DNA of 64,000 nucleotides from the NCBI RefSeq assembly GCF_002234595.1, contig NZ_NMUL01000021.1, positions 1-64,000 of the forward strand. Direction: 5' to 3'. This DNA is from Amycolatopsis vastitatis (GTDB lineage: Bacteria; Actinomycetota; Actinomycetes; Mycobacteriales; Pseudonocardiaceae). This document shows positions 24,891 through 33,949 of this stretch, piece by piece. How positions within the stretch are numbered: the first letter of the stretch is position 1; the number at the start of each line of letters is the position of its first letter. Position numbers and translations under genes: made by a program. Under the pieces are notes generated by a model. It searched no databases and was not told where the DNA came from. It saw only the letters and a program-made list of their open reading frames with translations.

Positions 24891-27491
24891 ATGGTCGAGC
24901 CGGCGAGAAACGGGCATCCCGTGGTCACGTTCACCGCACCACCCGCCCCGGGAGCGGCCACCACCCTCGACGACCTCGTCGACCGGTTGCGGTTGCTGAA
25001 GTCCTGGGCCGGTTCCCCGTCCTACGAGACCATCAAAGAGCGCGTCAACCGGGAGTGGACCGCGATGGGCCGGCCGGCGAGCGAGCTGGCCGGCAAGACC
25101 ACCGTCGTGGACCTCTTCCGGCCCGGCCGTCGCCGGGTGAACGCCGACCTGGTCGTGGCGGTGGTCCGGGCGCTGCATCCGGACGAGGACTACGTGGCTC
25201 AATGGCACCGGACGCTCCGGGTCATCGGCGGGGAAAGCACGGCGGCCGCCCAGGTCCGGGTCCAGGACGCCCTGCCGCAGGACATGGCCGGGTTCACCGG
25301 CCGCGCCGCCGAGCTCGAGGAGCTCGGCCGGCTCCTGGACGACCGGGACGGTCGCGCGGTGGTGATCTCCGCGATCGAGGGCATGGCCGGCGTCGGCAAG
25401 ACCCTGCTCGCCGTCCACGCCGGCCATCTGCTCCACGAACGACAACCGTTCGACCGGGTGCTGTTCGCCAACCTGCGCGGCTTCCACCCCGACCCCGCCC
25501 AGCCACCCGCCTCCCCGGCCGCCGTCCTCGACGGCTTCCTGCGCCTGCTCGGCGTACCCGGGCAGCAGGTCCCGCCGGACCTCGACGGCCGCCGTACGCT
25601 GTACCGCCGCCGGCTCACCGGCATCCGTGCCCTGGTCGTGCTGGACAACGCCGCGGACGCCGGGCAGGTCCGGCCGCTGATCCCCGGCTCCCCCGGCTGC
25701 GTCACGCTGGTCACCAGCCGGCGCAGCCTCGCCGAGCTGCACCCGGCGGTCCACCTCGAAGTGGACGTGTTCGCCCCCGCCGAGGCCATCCGGTTCCTGC
25801 GCCGGGCCGCACCCCACGTCCCGGCCGGCGGCGACGCCCACGCCGCCACCCGGATCGCCGAGCGCTGCGGCCACCTGCCGCTGGCCCTCGGGCTCGTCGC
25901 CGGGCACATGCGCGCCAAACCCGGCTGGACGCTGACCGACCACGCCGACTGGCTCGACGAACGTCACCGGGACCGGCGCCTGGACACCGGCGTCGAACTC
26001 GCCCTGCACCTGTCCTACCGGCACCTGCCGCCCGACCGGCAGCGCCTGCTGCGGCTGCTGGCCCTGCACCCGGCCCAGGACGTCGAGGCCTACGCGGCCG
26101 CGGCCCTGGCCGGCCTCGACCTCGGCACCGCCCGCGCCCACCTGCGCCACCTGCGCGACGAGCACCTGCTGCAGGAGGTCACACCCGGCCGGTACACCTT
26201 CCACGACCTGGTGCGCGCCCACGCCACCACCCGTGCCCACGACGAAGACCGCCCAGCCGACCGCCGCGCCGCGCTCACCCGCCTCTTCGACCACTACCTC
26301 GCCGCCACCACCGCGGCCATGAACACCCTGCACCCCGCGCAGGCACACCAGCGCCCGCGGGTGTCCCCGGCCGCCACCCCGGTCCCGCCGCTGAGCGACC
26401 CGGACGACGCCCGCGCCTGGCTGGACGCCGAACGCCCTGCCCTGGTCGCCGTCTCCGCCCACACCGCCGCCCACGGCTGGCCGGCGCACACCATCCGGCT
26501 CTCCCGCGTGCTGCACCGCTACCTGCAGGGCGGGCACCACGCCGACGCCGTGGCCGTGCACGGCCACGCCCACGAGGCCGCCCGCCAGACCGGCGACCCG
26601 GCCGAGCGGGCGCACGCGCTGACCGACCTCGGCGTCGCCCACTGGCGGCTGGGCAGGCACGAGCAGGCGACCGAGTACCTCCGGCAGGCCATGGACCTGT
26701 TCCGCCGGACCACCGACGCGGCAGGCCAGGCCCGCACGCTCAACAGCCTCGGCATCATCGCGGACCTCTCCGGGCACTGCCAGGCCGCCGTCGAGCACTA
26801 CACGAAGGCGTTGACCCTGCTCCGCCGGACCGGCGACCGGGACAGCGAAGCCCGCACGCTGACCAACCTCAGCATCGTCGAGGGGCGGCTCGGCCGCCAT
26901 CGGGAGGCGACGAGCCACTGCACCCAGGCCCTCGTCCTGGCTCGGCGGATCGGCGACCGGGACAGCGAGGCCCACGCGCTGAACAACCTCGGCGACGCCG
27001 AACTCCGGTCGGGCCGGTCCCTGCCGGCGGGCCGCCACCTGCGGCAGGCGCTGGCCCTCTTCCGGCAGCTCGGCAACCGCAGCGGCGAAGCCTGGACGCT
27101 GGACCTGCTCGGCACGTTCCACCTGCGCCGCGGCAAGCTCGCCGAAGCCGCCGATTGCCACCGGCGGGCCCTGGCGATCTTCCGCGACACCGGCGACCGG
27201 GACGGCGAGGCGTCGGCGCTCAACAGCCGTGGCGAAGCCGCGAACACCACCGGCCACCCCGCCGACGCGCTCACCCACCACACGGCCGCCCTCGCGATCG
27301 CCACCGAGATCGACGCGAATGAACAGCAGTCCCGCGCCCACACCGGCCTCGGCCGCGCCCACCACGCCCTCGGCCGGCCGGACCAGGCCCGCGAGCACTA
27401 CCGGCGGGCACTCGACCTCTACACCGCCCTCGGGACGCCCGAGGGCGAAGAGATCCGTGCCCTTCTCGGCACCCTGGCCTCCGGCGGGTGA
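24891..27491 (+). CDS. STAND-type NB-ARC/TPR regulator
   Basis: About 866 residues. An N-terminal helical region (about 20-110) with the layout of an XRE/SARP-associated HTH domain is followed by an NB-ARC ATPase: Walker A EGMAGVGKTLLA near residue 165, Walker B ALVVLDNAADA, and the GxP motif GHLPLALGLVAGH. A winged-helix segment and at least six tetratricopeptide repeats follow, for example EARTLTNLSIVEGRLGRHRE. Such proteins are signal-gated transcriptional regulators in actinomycetes. The exact start is uncertain; a GTG 15 bases upstream is possible. It is divergent from the PG-binding gene, which is a candidate target. Confidence 0.82.
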   Translation: MVEPARNGHPVVTFTAPPAPGAATTLDDLVDRLRLLKSWAGSPSYETIKERVNREWTAMGRPASELAGKTTVVDLFRPGRRRVNADLVVAVVRALHPDEDYVAQWHRTLRVIGGESTAAAQVRVQDALPQDMAGFTGRAAELEELGRLLDDRDGRAVVISAIEGMAGVGKTLLAVHAGHLLHERQPFDRVLFANLRGFHPDPAQPPASPAAVLDGFLRLLGVPGQQVPPDLDGRRTLYRRRLTGIRALVVLDNAADAGQVRPLIPGSPGCVTLVTSRRSLAELHPAVHLEVDVFAPAEAIRFLRRAAPHVPAGGDAHAATRIAERCGHLPLALGLVAGHMRAKPGWTLTDHADWLDERHRDRRLDTGVELALHLSYRHLPPDRQRLLRLLALHPAQDVEAYAAAALAGLDLGTARAHLRHLRDEHLLQEVTPGRYTFHDLVRAHATTRAHDEDRPADRRAALTRLFDHYLAATTAAMNTLHPAQAHQRPRVSPAATPVPPLSDPDDARAWLDAERPALVAVSAHTAAHGWPAHTIRLSRVLHRYLQGGHHADAVAVHGHAHEAARQTGDPAERAHALTDLGVAHWRLGRHEQATEYLRQAMDLFRRTTDAAGQARTLNSLGIIADLSGHCQAAVEHYTKALTLLRRTGDRDSEARTLTNLSIVEGRLGRHREATSHCTQALVLARRIGDRDSEAHALNNLGDAELRSGRSLPAGRHLRQALALFRQLGNRSGEAWTLDLLGTFHLRRGKLAEAADCHRRALAIFRDTGDRDGEASALNSRGEAANTTGHPADALTHHTAALAIATEIDANEQQSRAHTGLGRAHHALGRPDQAREHYRRALDLYTALGTPEGEEIRALLGTLASGG

Positions 27492-27542
27492 CATCGCCGC
27501 ACCGGGGGCCGGACCGCGATTGTCCTTTGTGGACGAATACCG

Positions 27543-27695
27543 TTACGCCGTCCGGTCCGGAGCCCAGGCCGCCACGGGCCGCGGTTCGGCGGGCGCTCCC
27601 AGCTTGGTGCCCTTGCGGTAGCCACCGAAGATCAGGGCGAGCACCAGGATGGCGAGGAGGATCACCAGGACCCACAGCCACAGGGACTTGCGCAC
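27543..27695 (-). CDS. Small single-helix membrane protein
   Basis: A 50-residue protein. One hydrophobic helix (LWLWVLVILLAILVLALIFG) follows a short VRKS start, and a basic tail GYRKGTKLGAPAEPRP comes after. The GTG start is supported by AGGAG 6-7 bases upstream. Longer upstream reading has no ribosome site and an odd composition. The family is unknown. It converges with the STAND regulator and diverges from the DUF4230 gene. Confidence 0.6.
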   Translation of the reverse strand: MRKSLWLWVLVILLAILVLALIFGGYRKGTKLGAPAEPRPVAAWAPDRTA

Positions 27696-27787
27696 GACGT
27701 CTCCTGTCGTCGACCGGCCACGCGGACCAGAGCACGGTACATCCGCCGACCGGTTGATCCGGCGGCGGTGTGGGTATTCCTGCCGGT

Positions 27788-28438
27788 ATGGGTGCTTGGG
27801 GCAAGCGGCTCGTCGCCATGGCCGTGGCAGTGGTGGTTCTGGCCGCCGCGGTACTCGTCGCATCGGCCGTTCATCTGTTACCCCAACTGCGCAACCCGTT
27901 CGCCGAACGGACCGAGGAGCACTCCGGTCCGGTGCTGCTGCAGTCGATCGTCGAGCTCTCGCGCTACGAGGCCGCCAGCGGTTCGTTCCAGGTGGTCGTC
28001 GACATCACGACGAGTTCGGTCCTGCCCAGCTTCCTCGTGGGCAGCGACACGCTGTTCATCGGAGTCGGCACGGACAACGCGTTCGTGGACTTCTCCCGGC
28101 TGAAGGGCGACGCTGTCAAGATCTCCGACGACCGTCTGTCCGCCACGATCACCTTGGGGCACGCCCAGCTCGAGCCGGCGACGCTGGACGTGCACGAGTC
28201 CCATGTGTACGCGCAGCAGCAGGGCTTGTTCACCCGGATCAACGACTTCCTCAGCGGGAACCCGAACTCCCAGCAGGCGCTGTACGAGCTCGCCCAGAAG
28301 CAGATCGAGGCGGCGGCCGCGAAGAGCTCGCTGGTGACCGACGCCGAGCGGAACACCAGGACGATGCTGATCGGCCTGCTGCGGTCACTCGGCTTCAAGA
28401 ACGTCACCGTGAACTACGCCGACAACGCCACCGGCTGA
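27788..28438 (+). CDS. DUF4230-family membrane-anchored protein
   Basis: A 216-residue protein with an N-terminal membrane anchor (LVAMAVAVVVLAAAVLVASA) and an extracytoplasmic alpha/beta domain. The pattern LLQSIVELSRYEAASGSFQV, a central beta-rich part and LGFKNVTVNYAD at the end fits the DUF4230 family, which is of unknown function. The ATG is used rather than a GTG six codons earlier. It ends 60 bases before the chosen start of the prenyltransferase gene on the same strand, and the two may be co-transcribed. Confidence 0.72.
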   Translation: MGAWGKRLVAMAVAVVVLAAAVLVASAVHLLPQLRNPFAERTEEHSGPVLLQSIVELSRYEAASGSFQVVVDITTSSVLPSFLVGSDTLFIGVGTDNAFVDFSRLKGDAVKISDDRLSATITLGHAQLEPATLDVHESHVYAQQQGLFTRINDFLSGNPNSQQALYELAQKQIEAAAAKSSLVTDAERNTRTMLIGLLRSLGFKNVTVNYADNATG

Positions 28439-28497
28439 ACGCCGATAGGATGAGCCGGAAGCCCGAGCGACAATTCACGGCGAACGGAGTGCGCACA

Positions 28498-29280
28498 GTG
28501 CTGCCTGGCCTGATCCAGCGAATCGTTTACGGGATCTACACGCAGCGGTTGCGAAAGCAGCTCGTGGGCGCCGAGTTGCCGGAACACGTCGGGATCATCA
28601 TGGACGGCAACCGCCGGTGGGCGCGCCAGATGGGCATGGCGGACCCGAGCATCGGCCACAAGTACGGTGCCGAACACGTCGAAACCGTGCTCTCGTGGTG
28701 TGAGCGGGCGGGCGTGAAGCACGTGACGGTCTACCTGTGCTCGACCGAGAACCTCGCCCGCCGCGACGACGCCGAAGTGTCGTACCTGATGCAGCTGATC
28801 GAGCAGGTGATCACCGACAAGCTCGCCCAGCCGGACGCCGGCTGGCGGGTCCACGTCGCCGGCACGCTCGACGCCTTGCCGGACACGACCGCGCACGCCC
28901 TCAAAAACGCCGTCGAAGTCACCCGCGACTGCGACACCGGCCACCACATCACGCTGGCGATCGGCTACGGCGGCCGACAGGAGGTGGTCGACGCGCTGCG
29001 CGCCCTGCTGACCGAACACGCCGCCGCCGGCACGCTGGACGAACTGGCCGACACCATCACCATGGAAGACGTCTCGCGGCACCTGTACACCGCCGGGCAG
29101 CCCGACCCCGACCTGGTCATCCGCACCAGCGGCGAACAGCGGCTGTCCAACTTCCTGGTCTGGCAGAGCGCCTACTCCGAGCTGTACTTCTGCGACACGT
29201 TCTGGCCGGCCTTCCGCGAAGTCGACTTCCTCCGCGCCCTCCGCAGCTACGCGCGGCGAAACCGCCGATACGGCGGCTGA
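28498..29280 (+). CDS. Z-isoprenyl diphosphate synthase (UppS family)
   Basis: A 260-residue cis-prenyltransferase. The diphosphate-binding motif is IIMDGNRRWARQMG, the central motif VYLCSTENLARR, and the end motif PDPDLVIRTSGEQRLSNFLVWQSAYSEL carries the RxxxRxxxF and SEL residues. The sequence around TENLARRDDAEVSYL and the C-terminal layout resemble the short-chain Z-farnesyl-diphosphate synthase Rv1086 more than the long-chain UppS, so the product may be Z,E-FPP. The GTG start has CGGAG 8 bases upstream. An ATG 48 bases earlier, without spacing for a ribosome site, is the alternative. Confidence 0.88.
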   Translation: MLPGLIQRIVYGIYTQRLRKQLVGAELPEHVGIIMDGNRRWARQMGMADPSIGHKYGAEHVETVLSWCERAGVKHVTVYLCSTENLARRDDAEVSYLMQLIEQVITDKLAQPDAGWRVHVAGTLDALPDTTAHALKNAVEVTRDCDTGHHITLAIGYGGRQEVVDALRALLTEHAAAGTLDELADTITMEDVSRHLYTAGQPDPDLVIRTSGEQRLSNFLVWQSAYSELYFCDTFWPAFREVDFLRALRSYARRNRRYGG

Positions 29281-29314
29281 TCGCGGGCCGGGCCACCGCT
29301 TCCTGGCGGGCGCT

Positions 29315-29761
29315 TCAGCCGGCCGGGGCACGCGACCCGTCGTCGGCTCGGTCGCAGGCCACCTCCGCCCACACCGTCTTGCCGCCGGTTTCCCCGTGCT
29401 CGCGGACGCCCCAGGCGGCGGTGAGCTTGTCCACGATCAGCATGCCCCGGCCACCCGGCGCGGTCAGCGACGGGCTCGCCACCACGGGGTGAGCCGGGCA
29501 GCCGTCGTCGACCTCGACCCGGACCCGGCACGGCCGCGGGATTTGGCTCATCCGGATTTCCGACGGCCCGCCGCCGTGGTCGTAGGCGTTGGTGACCAGC
29601 TCGGTGACGACGATCAGCACGTCCCCCAGCTGAGCGTCGTCGACCTGGTCCAGGGTGCGGGCCGTCCACCGCCGGACCTGGACCAGCACCGGCGCCGAGG
29701 AGCCCCGGAGGTCCAGCGACCACATGGGCGACGCGCTGCTGCCGTTCGTCTCGTCGGGCAC
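29315..29761 (-). CDS. RsbW-like anti-sigma factor / ATP-binding protein
   Basis: A 148-residue serine kinase-fold protein (HATPase_c_2). The N-box is VVTELVTNAYDHGG and the G-box is GGRGMLIVDKLTAAWG. Stand-alone proteins of this kind in actinomycetes bind and inhibit sigma factors of the SigB/SigF type, or act as orphan switch kinases. No anti-anti-sigma or sigma gene is adjacent. The start is set at GTG 29761; an internal ATG (at MWSLDLRG) is possible. Confidence 0.82.
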   Translation of the reverse strand: MPDETNGSSASPMWSLDLRGSSAPVLVQVRRWTARTLDQVDDAQLGDVLIVVTELVTNAYDHGGGPSEIRMSQIPRPCRVRVEVDDGCPAHPVVASPSLTAPGGRGMLIVDKLTAAWGVREHGETGGKTVWAEVACDRADDGSRAPAG

Positions 29762-29819
29762 GACGACATCACCCTCCCGGGCTCCCGTCCTCGCTGCTGA
29801 AGACGTCCGCCCCTGAGGC

Positions 29820-30392
29820 CTACCCGGGCGGGCCCGACGCCAAACCGCGCCCCGCCGGGTCGGCAAGTTCGAGGATCCACGCGCTCCACGCCGTGTCGGC
29901 GCGCCGGCCGGGCAGCTCGAGCGCCACCGAGATCGTCTGGACGAGTCCCGTGGCGAAGAACGTGCGCACCTGCAACGCGTCCGCGCCCGTCAGCCGGGCG
30001 ACCGCGTCCATGAGACCGAGGTGACGTCGCCGCACCGCCTCCCGGACGGTCTCTTCAGCCGCCGCCGCGTAGCCCTGCAGCACGACCAGCCCCACGGTCC
30101 GGTCACGCCGCAGGAGCCGTACGTAGGCGTCGCCGAGGGCGATCAGTGTCGGCTCGGCGCCGTCGAACGCGGCTTCGATCCGGTCGAAGGCCGCGTGGAC
30201 GACTTCGAGGAACAGCTTCTGCTTGGTGCCGAACATCTGCACGATGCGCGGGTGCGAGATGCCGGCCCGGCCGGCGATGGCCTCCAGGCGCGTGCCCGCC
30301 AGCCCGTTCGCCGCGAACTCCGCGTCGGCCGCCTCGATGATCCCCGCCCGGCGGGCCGCGGCGGGGAGACGAGCGCGGCCGGCGCCGGTCAT
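29820..30392 (-). CDS. TetR-family regulator
   Basis: A 190-residue regulator. The helix-turn-helix is RRAGIIEAADAEFAANGLAG, then LEAIAGRAGISHPRIVQMFG, with TKQKLFLEVV after it. The HPRIVQMFG recognition helix differs from the usual YYHF form. Its ATG overlaps the stop of the SnoaL-like gene by 4 bases, so the two are co-translated. The palindrome upstream of that gene is the probable autoregulatory operator. Confidence 0.88.
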   Translation of the reverse strand: MTGAGRARLPAAARRAGIIEAADAEFAANGLAGTRLEAIAGRAGISHPRIVQMFGTKQKLFLEVVHAAFDRIEAAFDGAEPTLIALGDAYVRLLRRDRTVGLVVLQGYAAAAEETVREAVRRRHLGLMDAVARLTGADALQVRTFFATGLVQTISVALELPGRRADTAWSAWILELADPAGRGLASGPPG

Positions 30393-30832
30393 CCCTGGTG
30401 CCCTTCGCGGCCCAGCTGGCTCAGCACGAACTTGTTGTCGTACAGGCAGCGGTAGGCGTGGATCAGGCCGTCCTCCCGCAGTTCCAGCCGGTCGTCGCCG
30501 TGGAACTCGACGCGGGCGCCGGTCTTGGCGAACGTGCCGGTGAAGTGCCAGGCGACCAGCACGGCACGCCGCGTCACCTCGGCGTACAGCCCCACGCGCG
30601 TGAACGAATAGTCCGGATAGCCGTGGGCCATGCGCGTCACGAACTCGCGGATCGAATCCGGCCCGTGGGCCGTCCGCCCCAAGGCGGGCTCGTCGTAGAC
30701 GAGGTCTTCCGCGCACATCGCGGCGACCGCGTCGCCGTCATGGGCGTTCCACGCCTTTTCCCACCGGTCGCACAATGCCTCGACCGCGGCCAGGTCGGCC
30801 GCGGCCACGTCGGTCTCGAACGTCGTCGTCAT
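30389..30832 (-). CDS. SnoaL/NTF2-like domain protein
   Basis: A 147-residue protein with the cone-shaped NTF2-like fold of SnoaL polyketide cyclases and steroid isomerases. The pattern is WEKAWNAHDGDAVAAMCAED, then DSIREFVTRMAHGYPDYSF and a C-terminal beta sheet with HFTGTFAKTGARVEF. Such proteins are small-molecule isomerases, hydrolases or binding proteins, and the substrate here is unknown. First gene of a two-gene unit with the TetR regulator. Confidence 0.8.
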   Translation of the reverse strand: MTTTFETDVAAADLAAVEALCDRWEKAWNAHDGDAVAAMCAEDLVYDEPALGRTAHGPDSIREFVTRMAHGYPDYSFTRVGLYAEVTRRAVLVAWHFTGTFAKTGARVEFHGDDRLELREDGLIHAYRCLYDNKFVLSQLGREGHQG

Positions 30833-30839
30833 GGAGCTA

Positions 30840-30853
30840 ACTTACAAGTAAGT
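30840..30853. promoter_or_regulatory. TetR-type operator
   Basis: ACTTACAAGTAAGT is a palindrome apart from its central AA, and lies 7 bases before the start of the SnoaL-like gene. The TTAC/GTAA half sites are typical of TetR operators, and the TetR gene is in the same operon. Confidence 0.6.
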
Positions 30854-30872
30854 AAGCTATCGGGCAACCGGC

Positions 30873-31319
30873 TCAGCCGTCCGCCGGCCGGTTCACCACC
30901 CGCAGGACGAGCCACTGGTCGAACCACGCGCCGACGGTCGTCACGACCAGCATCACCAGGCCGATGATCAGGTGCGTGTAACTGTGCAGCGGCGCGGCCG
31001 CGTCGGTCAGCTTCGCGAGCCCGAACTGCAGCAGGAGCCGCAGCGTGAAGAGCGCGGCGACGAGCGCGAGCGCCTGCTTGCTGCGCCACACCGCGCGCAG
31101 GAACCGCCGCCGCCGGGACAGCAGGGTGAACCACAGCGTCAGGTGCACGCCCACGAGCACCAGCGGCAGCAGCGCGACCCAGCCGTAGCGGTCGCTGAAC
31201 TGCAAGCTGAGGTCGTTGCTCGCCACCAGCAGCCCGACGAGCACGAAGTACCAGCCCGGCAGGCCCTCGATCTTGCCTTCGGCGGGCCGCGTGCCCGCCG
31301 TGAAGTCGGTCTCCCCCAT
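30873..31319 (-). CDS. Four-helix integral membrane protein
   Basis: A 148-residue protein with four predicted helices: GWYFVLVGLLVASND, VALLPLVLVGVHLTLWFTLL, ALALVAALFTLRLLLQFGL, and HLIIGLVMLVVTTVGAWFDQ. The ATG chosen has GAGAGG 6 bases upstream; another ATG lies 8 codons earlier. The family is not recognised. It diverges from a two-component system 147 bases away, which might control it. Confidence 0.65.
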   Translation of the reverse strand: MGETDFTAGTRPAEGKIEGLPGWYFVLVGLLVASNDLSLQFSDRYGWVALLPLVLVGVHLTLWFTLLSRRRRFLRAVWRSKQALALVAALFTLRLLLQFGLAKLTDAAAPLHSYTHLIIGLVMLVVTTVGAWFDQWLVLRVVNRPADG

Positions 31320-31466
31320 CGGTTTCCTCTCCGCTGTGGCCATCCCCGAATGTTCCCGGAACCACGGCCCGGTGCGATCGGACGGCGGGAGGAGATTTCC
31401 GCCGCGGTCTCGTACCGGGGTAGGAGATCGCGACACAACCGGCGCGCGGTGCGGCACCATCGGCAG

Positions 31467-32648
31467 ATGACCTTCGACGGCCCCTCGCGGATCCCGTGGA
31501 CCGGCCGCCGTGGCCCGCTCGTGGCCGAGGCGGTCGTCCTCGGCGCGCTCGTGGTGCTCGACGCGGTGCTCGCGGCCCGCGCCGGCCCGGGCCAAGGCGA
31601 GCTCGCCTCCGTCGCCATCGAATTCGCGCCGGGTGTCGGCCCGGTCGTGGCGGTGCTGGCCGTGCTGCGCCGCCGGTTCCCCGGCCACATCGCCGGGCTG
31701 GCCACCGCCGTCTCCGGGTTGTCGCTGCTGGGAACGGCGGTCGCGGCGGCCCTCGCCACGACGGGCGCGCGGCTGCCGCCGCAGCCGGGTGCGGCCGAAG
31801 CACTCGCGCTCGCGCTGATGGTCGGCGCGAGCTGCCACCGGCTCGCCCCGAAAGCGGCCGCCGTGCAGGCGGTCCTCGGCGGGTGCGCCGCCACGCTCGC
31901 CCCGATCCTGCGCTACGGCACCGGCTCCCCCGCCGCGCTCTACGCCGCCGGGGCCGCGGTGGCCTGGGGCGGCGCGCTGGCCGGTGGCCTGGTCCTGCGC
32001 GACGCCGAAGTCCGCCACCGCGTGGAGGTCCTCGAGCTCCGCAACTCCGAGCGGCTGCGGCTGGCCCGGGAGCTGCACGACCTCGTCGCCCACCAGATCA
32101 CCGGGATCGTCGTGCGCGTCCAGGCCGCGCACCGCGTCGCCGAGCGCACCGGCGGCGACACCACGACGTTCGCCGAGCTCGAAACGGCGGGCGCGGCCGC
32201 CCTTTCCGCGATGCGCCGGCTGGTCGGCGCGCTGCGGACCGGCGAGGAAGACCTCTTCGTCCCGCCCGCCGACCTCGCCGCCGCCGTGGACCGGGCGGTG
32301 CCGGACGACGACCGCGTCCAGCTCGACGTCAGCCCGGGCCTCGCCGGCCTCCCGGTCGCCCCGGAGGTCGTCACCACCGCGCACCGGCTGCTCACCGAGT
32401 CCCTCACCAACGTCCGCCGTCACGCACCCGACGCCACCGAAGTGCGGGTCGTCGTCCACCACGAACCGCCCGGCGAGCTGCGGGTCGAAGTGGTCAACGA
32501 CGGCGCCGCGCGGCCCGCCCGCCGGGGTGGCTACGGCCTGCTGGGGATGGCGGAGCGGGTGGCGGCGGTGGGCGGTACGGTGCAGGCGGGTCCGGCGGAA
32601 GGCCGTCGCTGGCGCGTCGTCGCGCGGCTGCCGCTCGAACCCGGGTGA
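31467..32648 (+). CDS. Sensor histidine kinase (NarL-type, HisKA_3)
   Basis: A 393-residue kinase. The N-terminal half is a membrane domain of about five to six helices without an obvious extracellular sensor loop. The HisKA_3 dimerisation motif RLARELHDLVAHQITGIV contains the phospho-accepting His. The ATPase motifs are LLTESLTNVRRHAP and GGYGLLGMAERVAAVGG. It ends in a 4-base context (GTGA) with the response regulator. The signal is unknown. Together with the regulator it forms a DesK/LiaS-like pair. Confidence 0.9.
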   Translation: MTFDGPSRIPWTGRRGPLVAEAVVLGALVVLDAVLAARAGPGQGELASVAIEFAPGVGPVVAVLAVLRRRFPGHIAGLATAVSGLSLLGTAVAAALATTGARLPPQPGAAEALALALMVGASCHRLAPKAAAVQAVLGGCAATLAPILRYGTGSPAALYAAGAAVAWGGALAGGLVLRDAEVRHRVEVLELRNSERLRLARELHDLVAHQITGIVVRVQAAHRVAERTGGDTTTFAELETAGAAALSAMRRLVGALRTGEEDLFVPPADLAAAVDRAVPDDDRVQLDVSPGLAGLPVAPEVVTTAHRLLTESLTNVRRHAPDATEVRVVVHHEPPGELRVEVVNDGAARPARRGGYGLLGMAERVAAVGGTVQAGPAEGRRWRVVARLPLEPG

Positions 32649-32665
32649 GGCGAGGGGAGACCGGG

Positions 32666-33316
32666 TTGCCGACGCGCGTGCTGATCGCCGACGACCAGGC
32701 GATGGTCCGCGCCGGGTTCCGGCTGATCCTCGAAGGCGAGCCGGACATCGAGGTCGTCGGCGAGGCCGCCGACGGGGACCAGGCGGTGCGGCTGGCCCGG
32801 GAGCTGCGCCCGGACGTCACGCTGATGGACATCCGGATGCCCGGCGTCGACGGGCTGCGGGCGACGGAACTCCTCGCCGGGCCGGACGTTCCGGAACCAC
32901 TGCACGTCGTGATGGTGACGACGTTCGGGCTCGACGAGAACGTGCACGCGGCGCTGCGGGCCGGCGCGTGCGGTTTCCTGCTCAAGGACGCCGGGCCGAA
33001 CCTGCTCGTCGAAGCCGTGCACGCGGCCGCCCACGGCGAGGCGCTGGTCTCCCCCGCGATCACGACACGGCTGCTGGCGCACTTCGCGCGTCGCGATCCC
33101 CGCCGCGCCACCGCACCGGAAAACCCGCTCACCCCGCGCGAGCTCGACGTCGTGAAGGCCGTGGCGCGCGGGGAGACCAACGACGAGATCTGCCGCTCAC
33201 TCGTGGTGTCGATGCCCACGGTCAAGACCCACATCGGCGCGGCCAAGCGCAAGCTGGGGGCCCGCAACCGCACCGAGATCGCCATCTGGGCCTGGGAAAG
33301 CGGCCTGGTGCGCTGA
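32666..33316 (+). CDS. NarL/LuxR-type response regulator
   Basis: A 216-residue response regulator. The receiver has the acidic pair ADDQAM, the phosphorylation site in TLMDIRMPGVDGLRA and the conserved Lys in FLLKDAG. The output is a LuxR-type helix-turn-helix: LTPRELDVVKAVARGETNDE and VKTHIGAAKRKLGARNR. The TTG start is chosen because GAGGGGAGA precedes it by 5-6 bases; a GTG 21 bases upstream overlapping the kinase stop is the alternative. Cognate to the adjacent kinase. Confidence 0.9.
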   Translation: MPTRVLIADDQAMVRAGFRLILEGEPDIEVVGEAADGDQAVRLARELRPDVTLMDIRMPGVDGLRATELLAGPDVPEPLHVVMVTTFGLDENVHAALRAGACGFLLKDAGPNLLVEAVHAAAHGEALVSPAITTRLLAHFARRDPRRATAPENPLTPRELDVVKAVARGETNDEICRSLVVSMPTVKTHIGAAKRKLGARNRTEIAIWAWESGLVR

Positions 33317-33793
33317 GCCACCGAGGCCGACAAGGCTGTTGCGGCGTTGCGGGACGCGCACGACGACCGTGCGCGCCACGATGTCACCGAAGCGCTGCCG
33401 ACGTGGATTCACCACCATCACCGTGATCCCCGCCAGGCCCCACGCGAAGCCGTCGACCACCATCAGCAGTTCGCGGACGAGGAACGCGCCCAGCGACGGG
33501 TGCGTGCCGTCCAGGGTGACGACCCGCAGGCGCAGCCAGCGCATCGCCGGTGTCTGCCCGCCGTGCCGGTACGGCCACCAGGCGTTGACGAACCACTGGC
33601 CCGCGAAGTCCAGCGCCAGCATGGCGTAGAAGACGATCTTGAGGAACGTCAGGAGCCCGGCGCCGTCCGGGTGGAACAGCCAGACCACCGCGATCGCGAG
33701 CAGCAGCATCGGCACGAAGACGAGCATTTCGTCCAGCAGGAACTGCGCGAGGCGGCGCCCGACGACGCCCAGCCCCGGCCGGGAACCGGTCAT
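33197..33793 (-). CDS. RDD-family membrane protein
   Basis: A 198-residue protein. The RDD domain starts RRLAQFLLDEMLVFVPMLLL, has further helices at FLKIVFYAMLALDFAGQWFV and LLMVVDGFAWGLAGITVMVV, and the typical TPAMRWLRLRVVTLDG and RQRFGDIVARTVVV motifs. The recognisable domain ends near RVPQ. The last 45 or so residues come from reading 120 bases into the antisense of the response-regulator gene, an unusual convergent overlap. RDD proteins are proposed ion antiporters or translocase-associated proteins. Confidence 0.8.
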   Translation of the reverse strand: MTGSRPGLGVVGRRLAQFLLDEMLVFVPMLLLAIAVVWLFHPDGAGLLTFLKIVFYAMLALDFAGQWFVNAWWPYRHGGQTPAMRWLRLRVVTLDGTHPSLGAFLVRELLMVVDGFAWGLAGITVMVVNPRRQRFGDIVARTVVVRVPQRRNSLVGLGGSAHQAAFPGPDGDLGAVAGPQLALGRADVGLDRGHRHHE

Positions 33794-33949
33794 GGACCCA
33801 TGATCGCGGGCCCGGCGGCCCGGCGCACGCTGAGGGTTCTCATACCGGGGGCCGAGGCGGACGCGGGGAGATCGTCCCGCGGGCTGATCACCGGCGCGCC
33901 CCGCCGGGCCAGGCTCGGGCGTACCCGCCCACCGACGGAAGGAACCCCG

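Noticed and set aside
24492..27494. A minus-strand open frame of about 1,000 codons opposite the STAND regulator
   Set aside because: The STAND/TPR motifs (Walker A, Walker B, TPRs) lie on the plus strand. The minus reading is low-complexity Gly/Val/Arg with no ribosome site.
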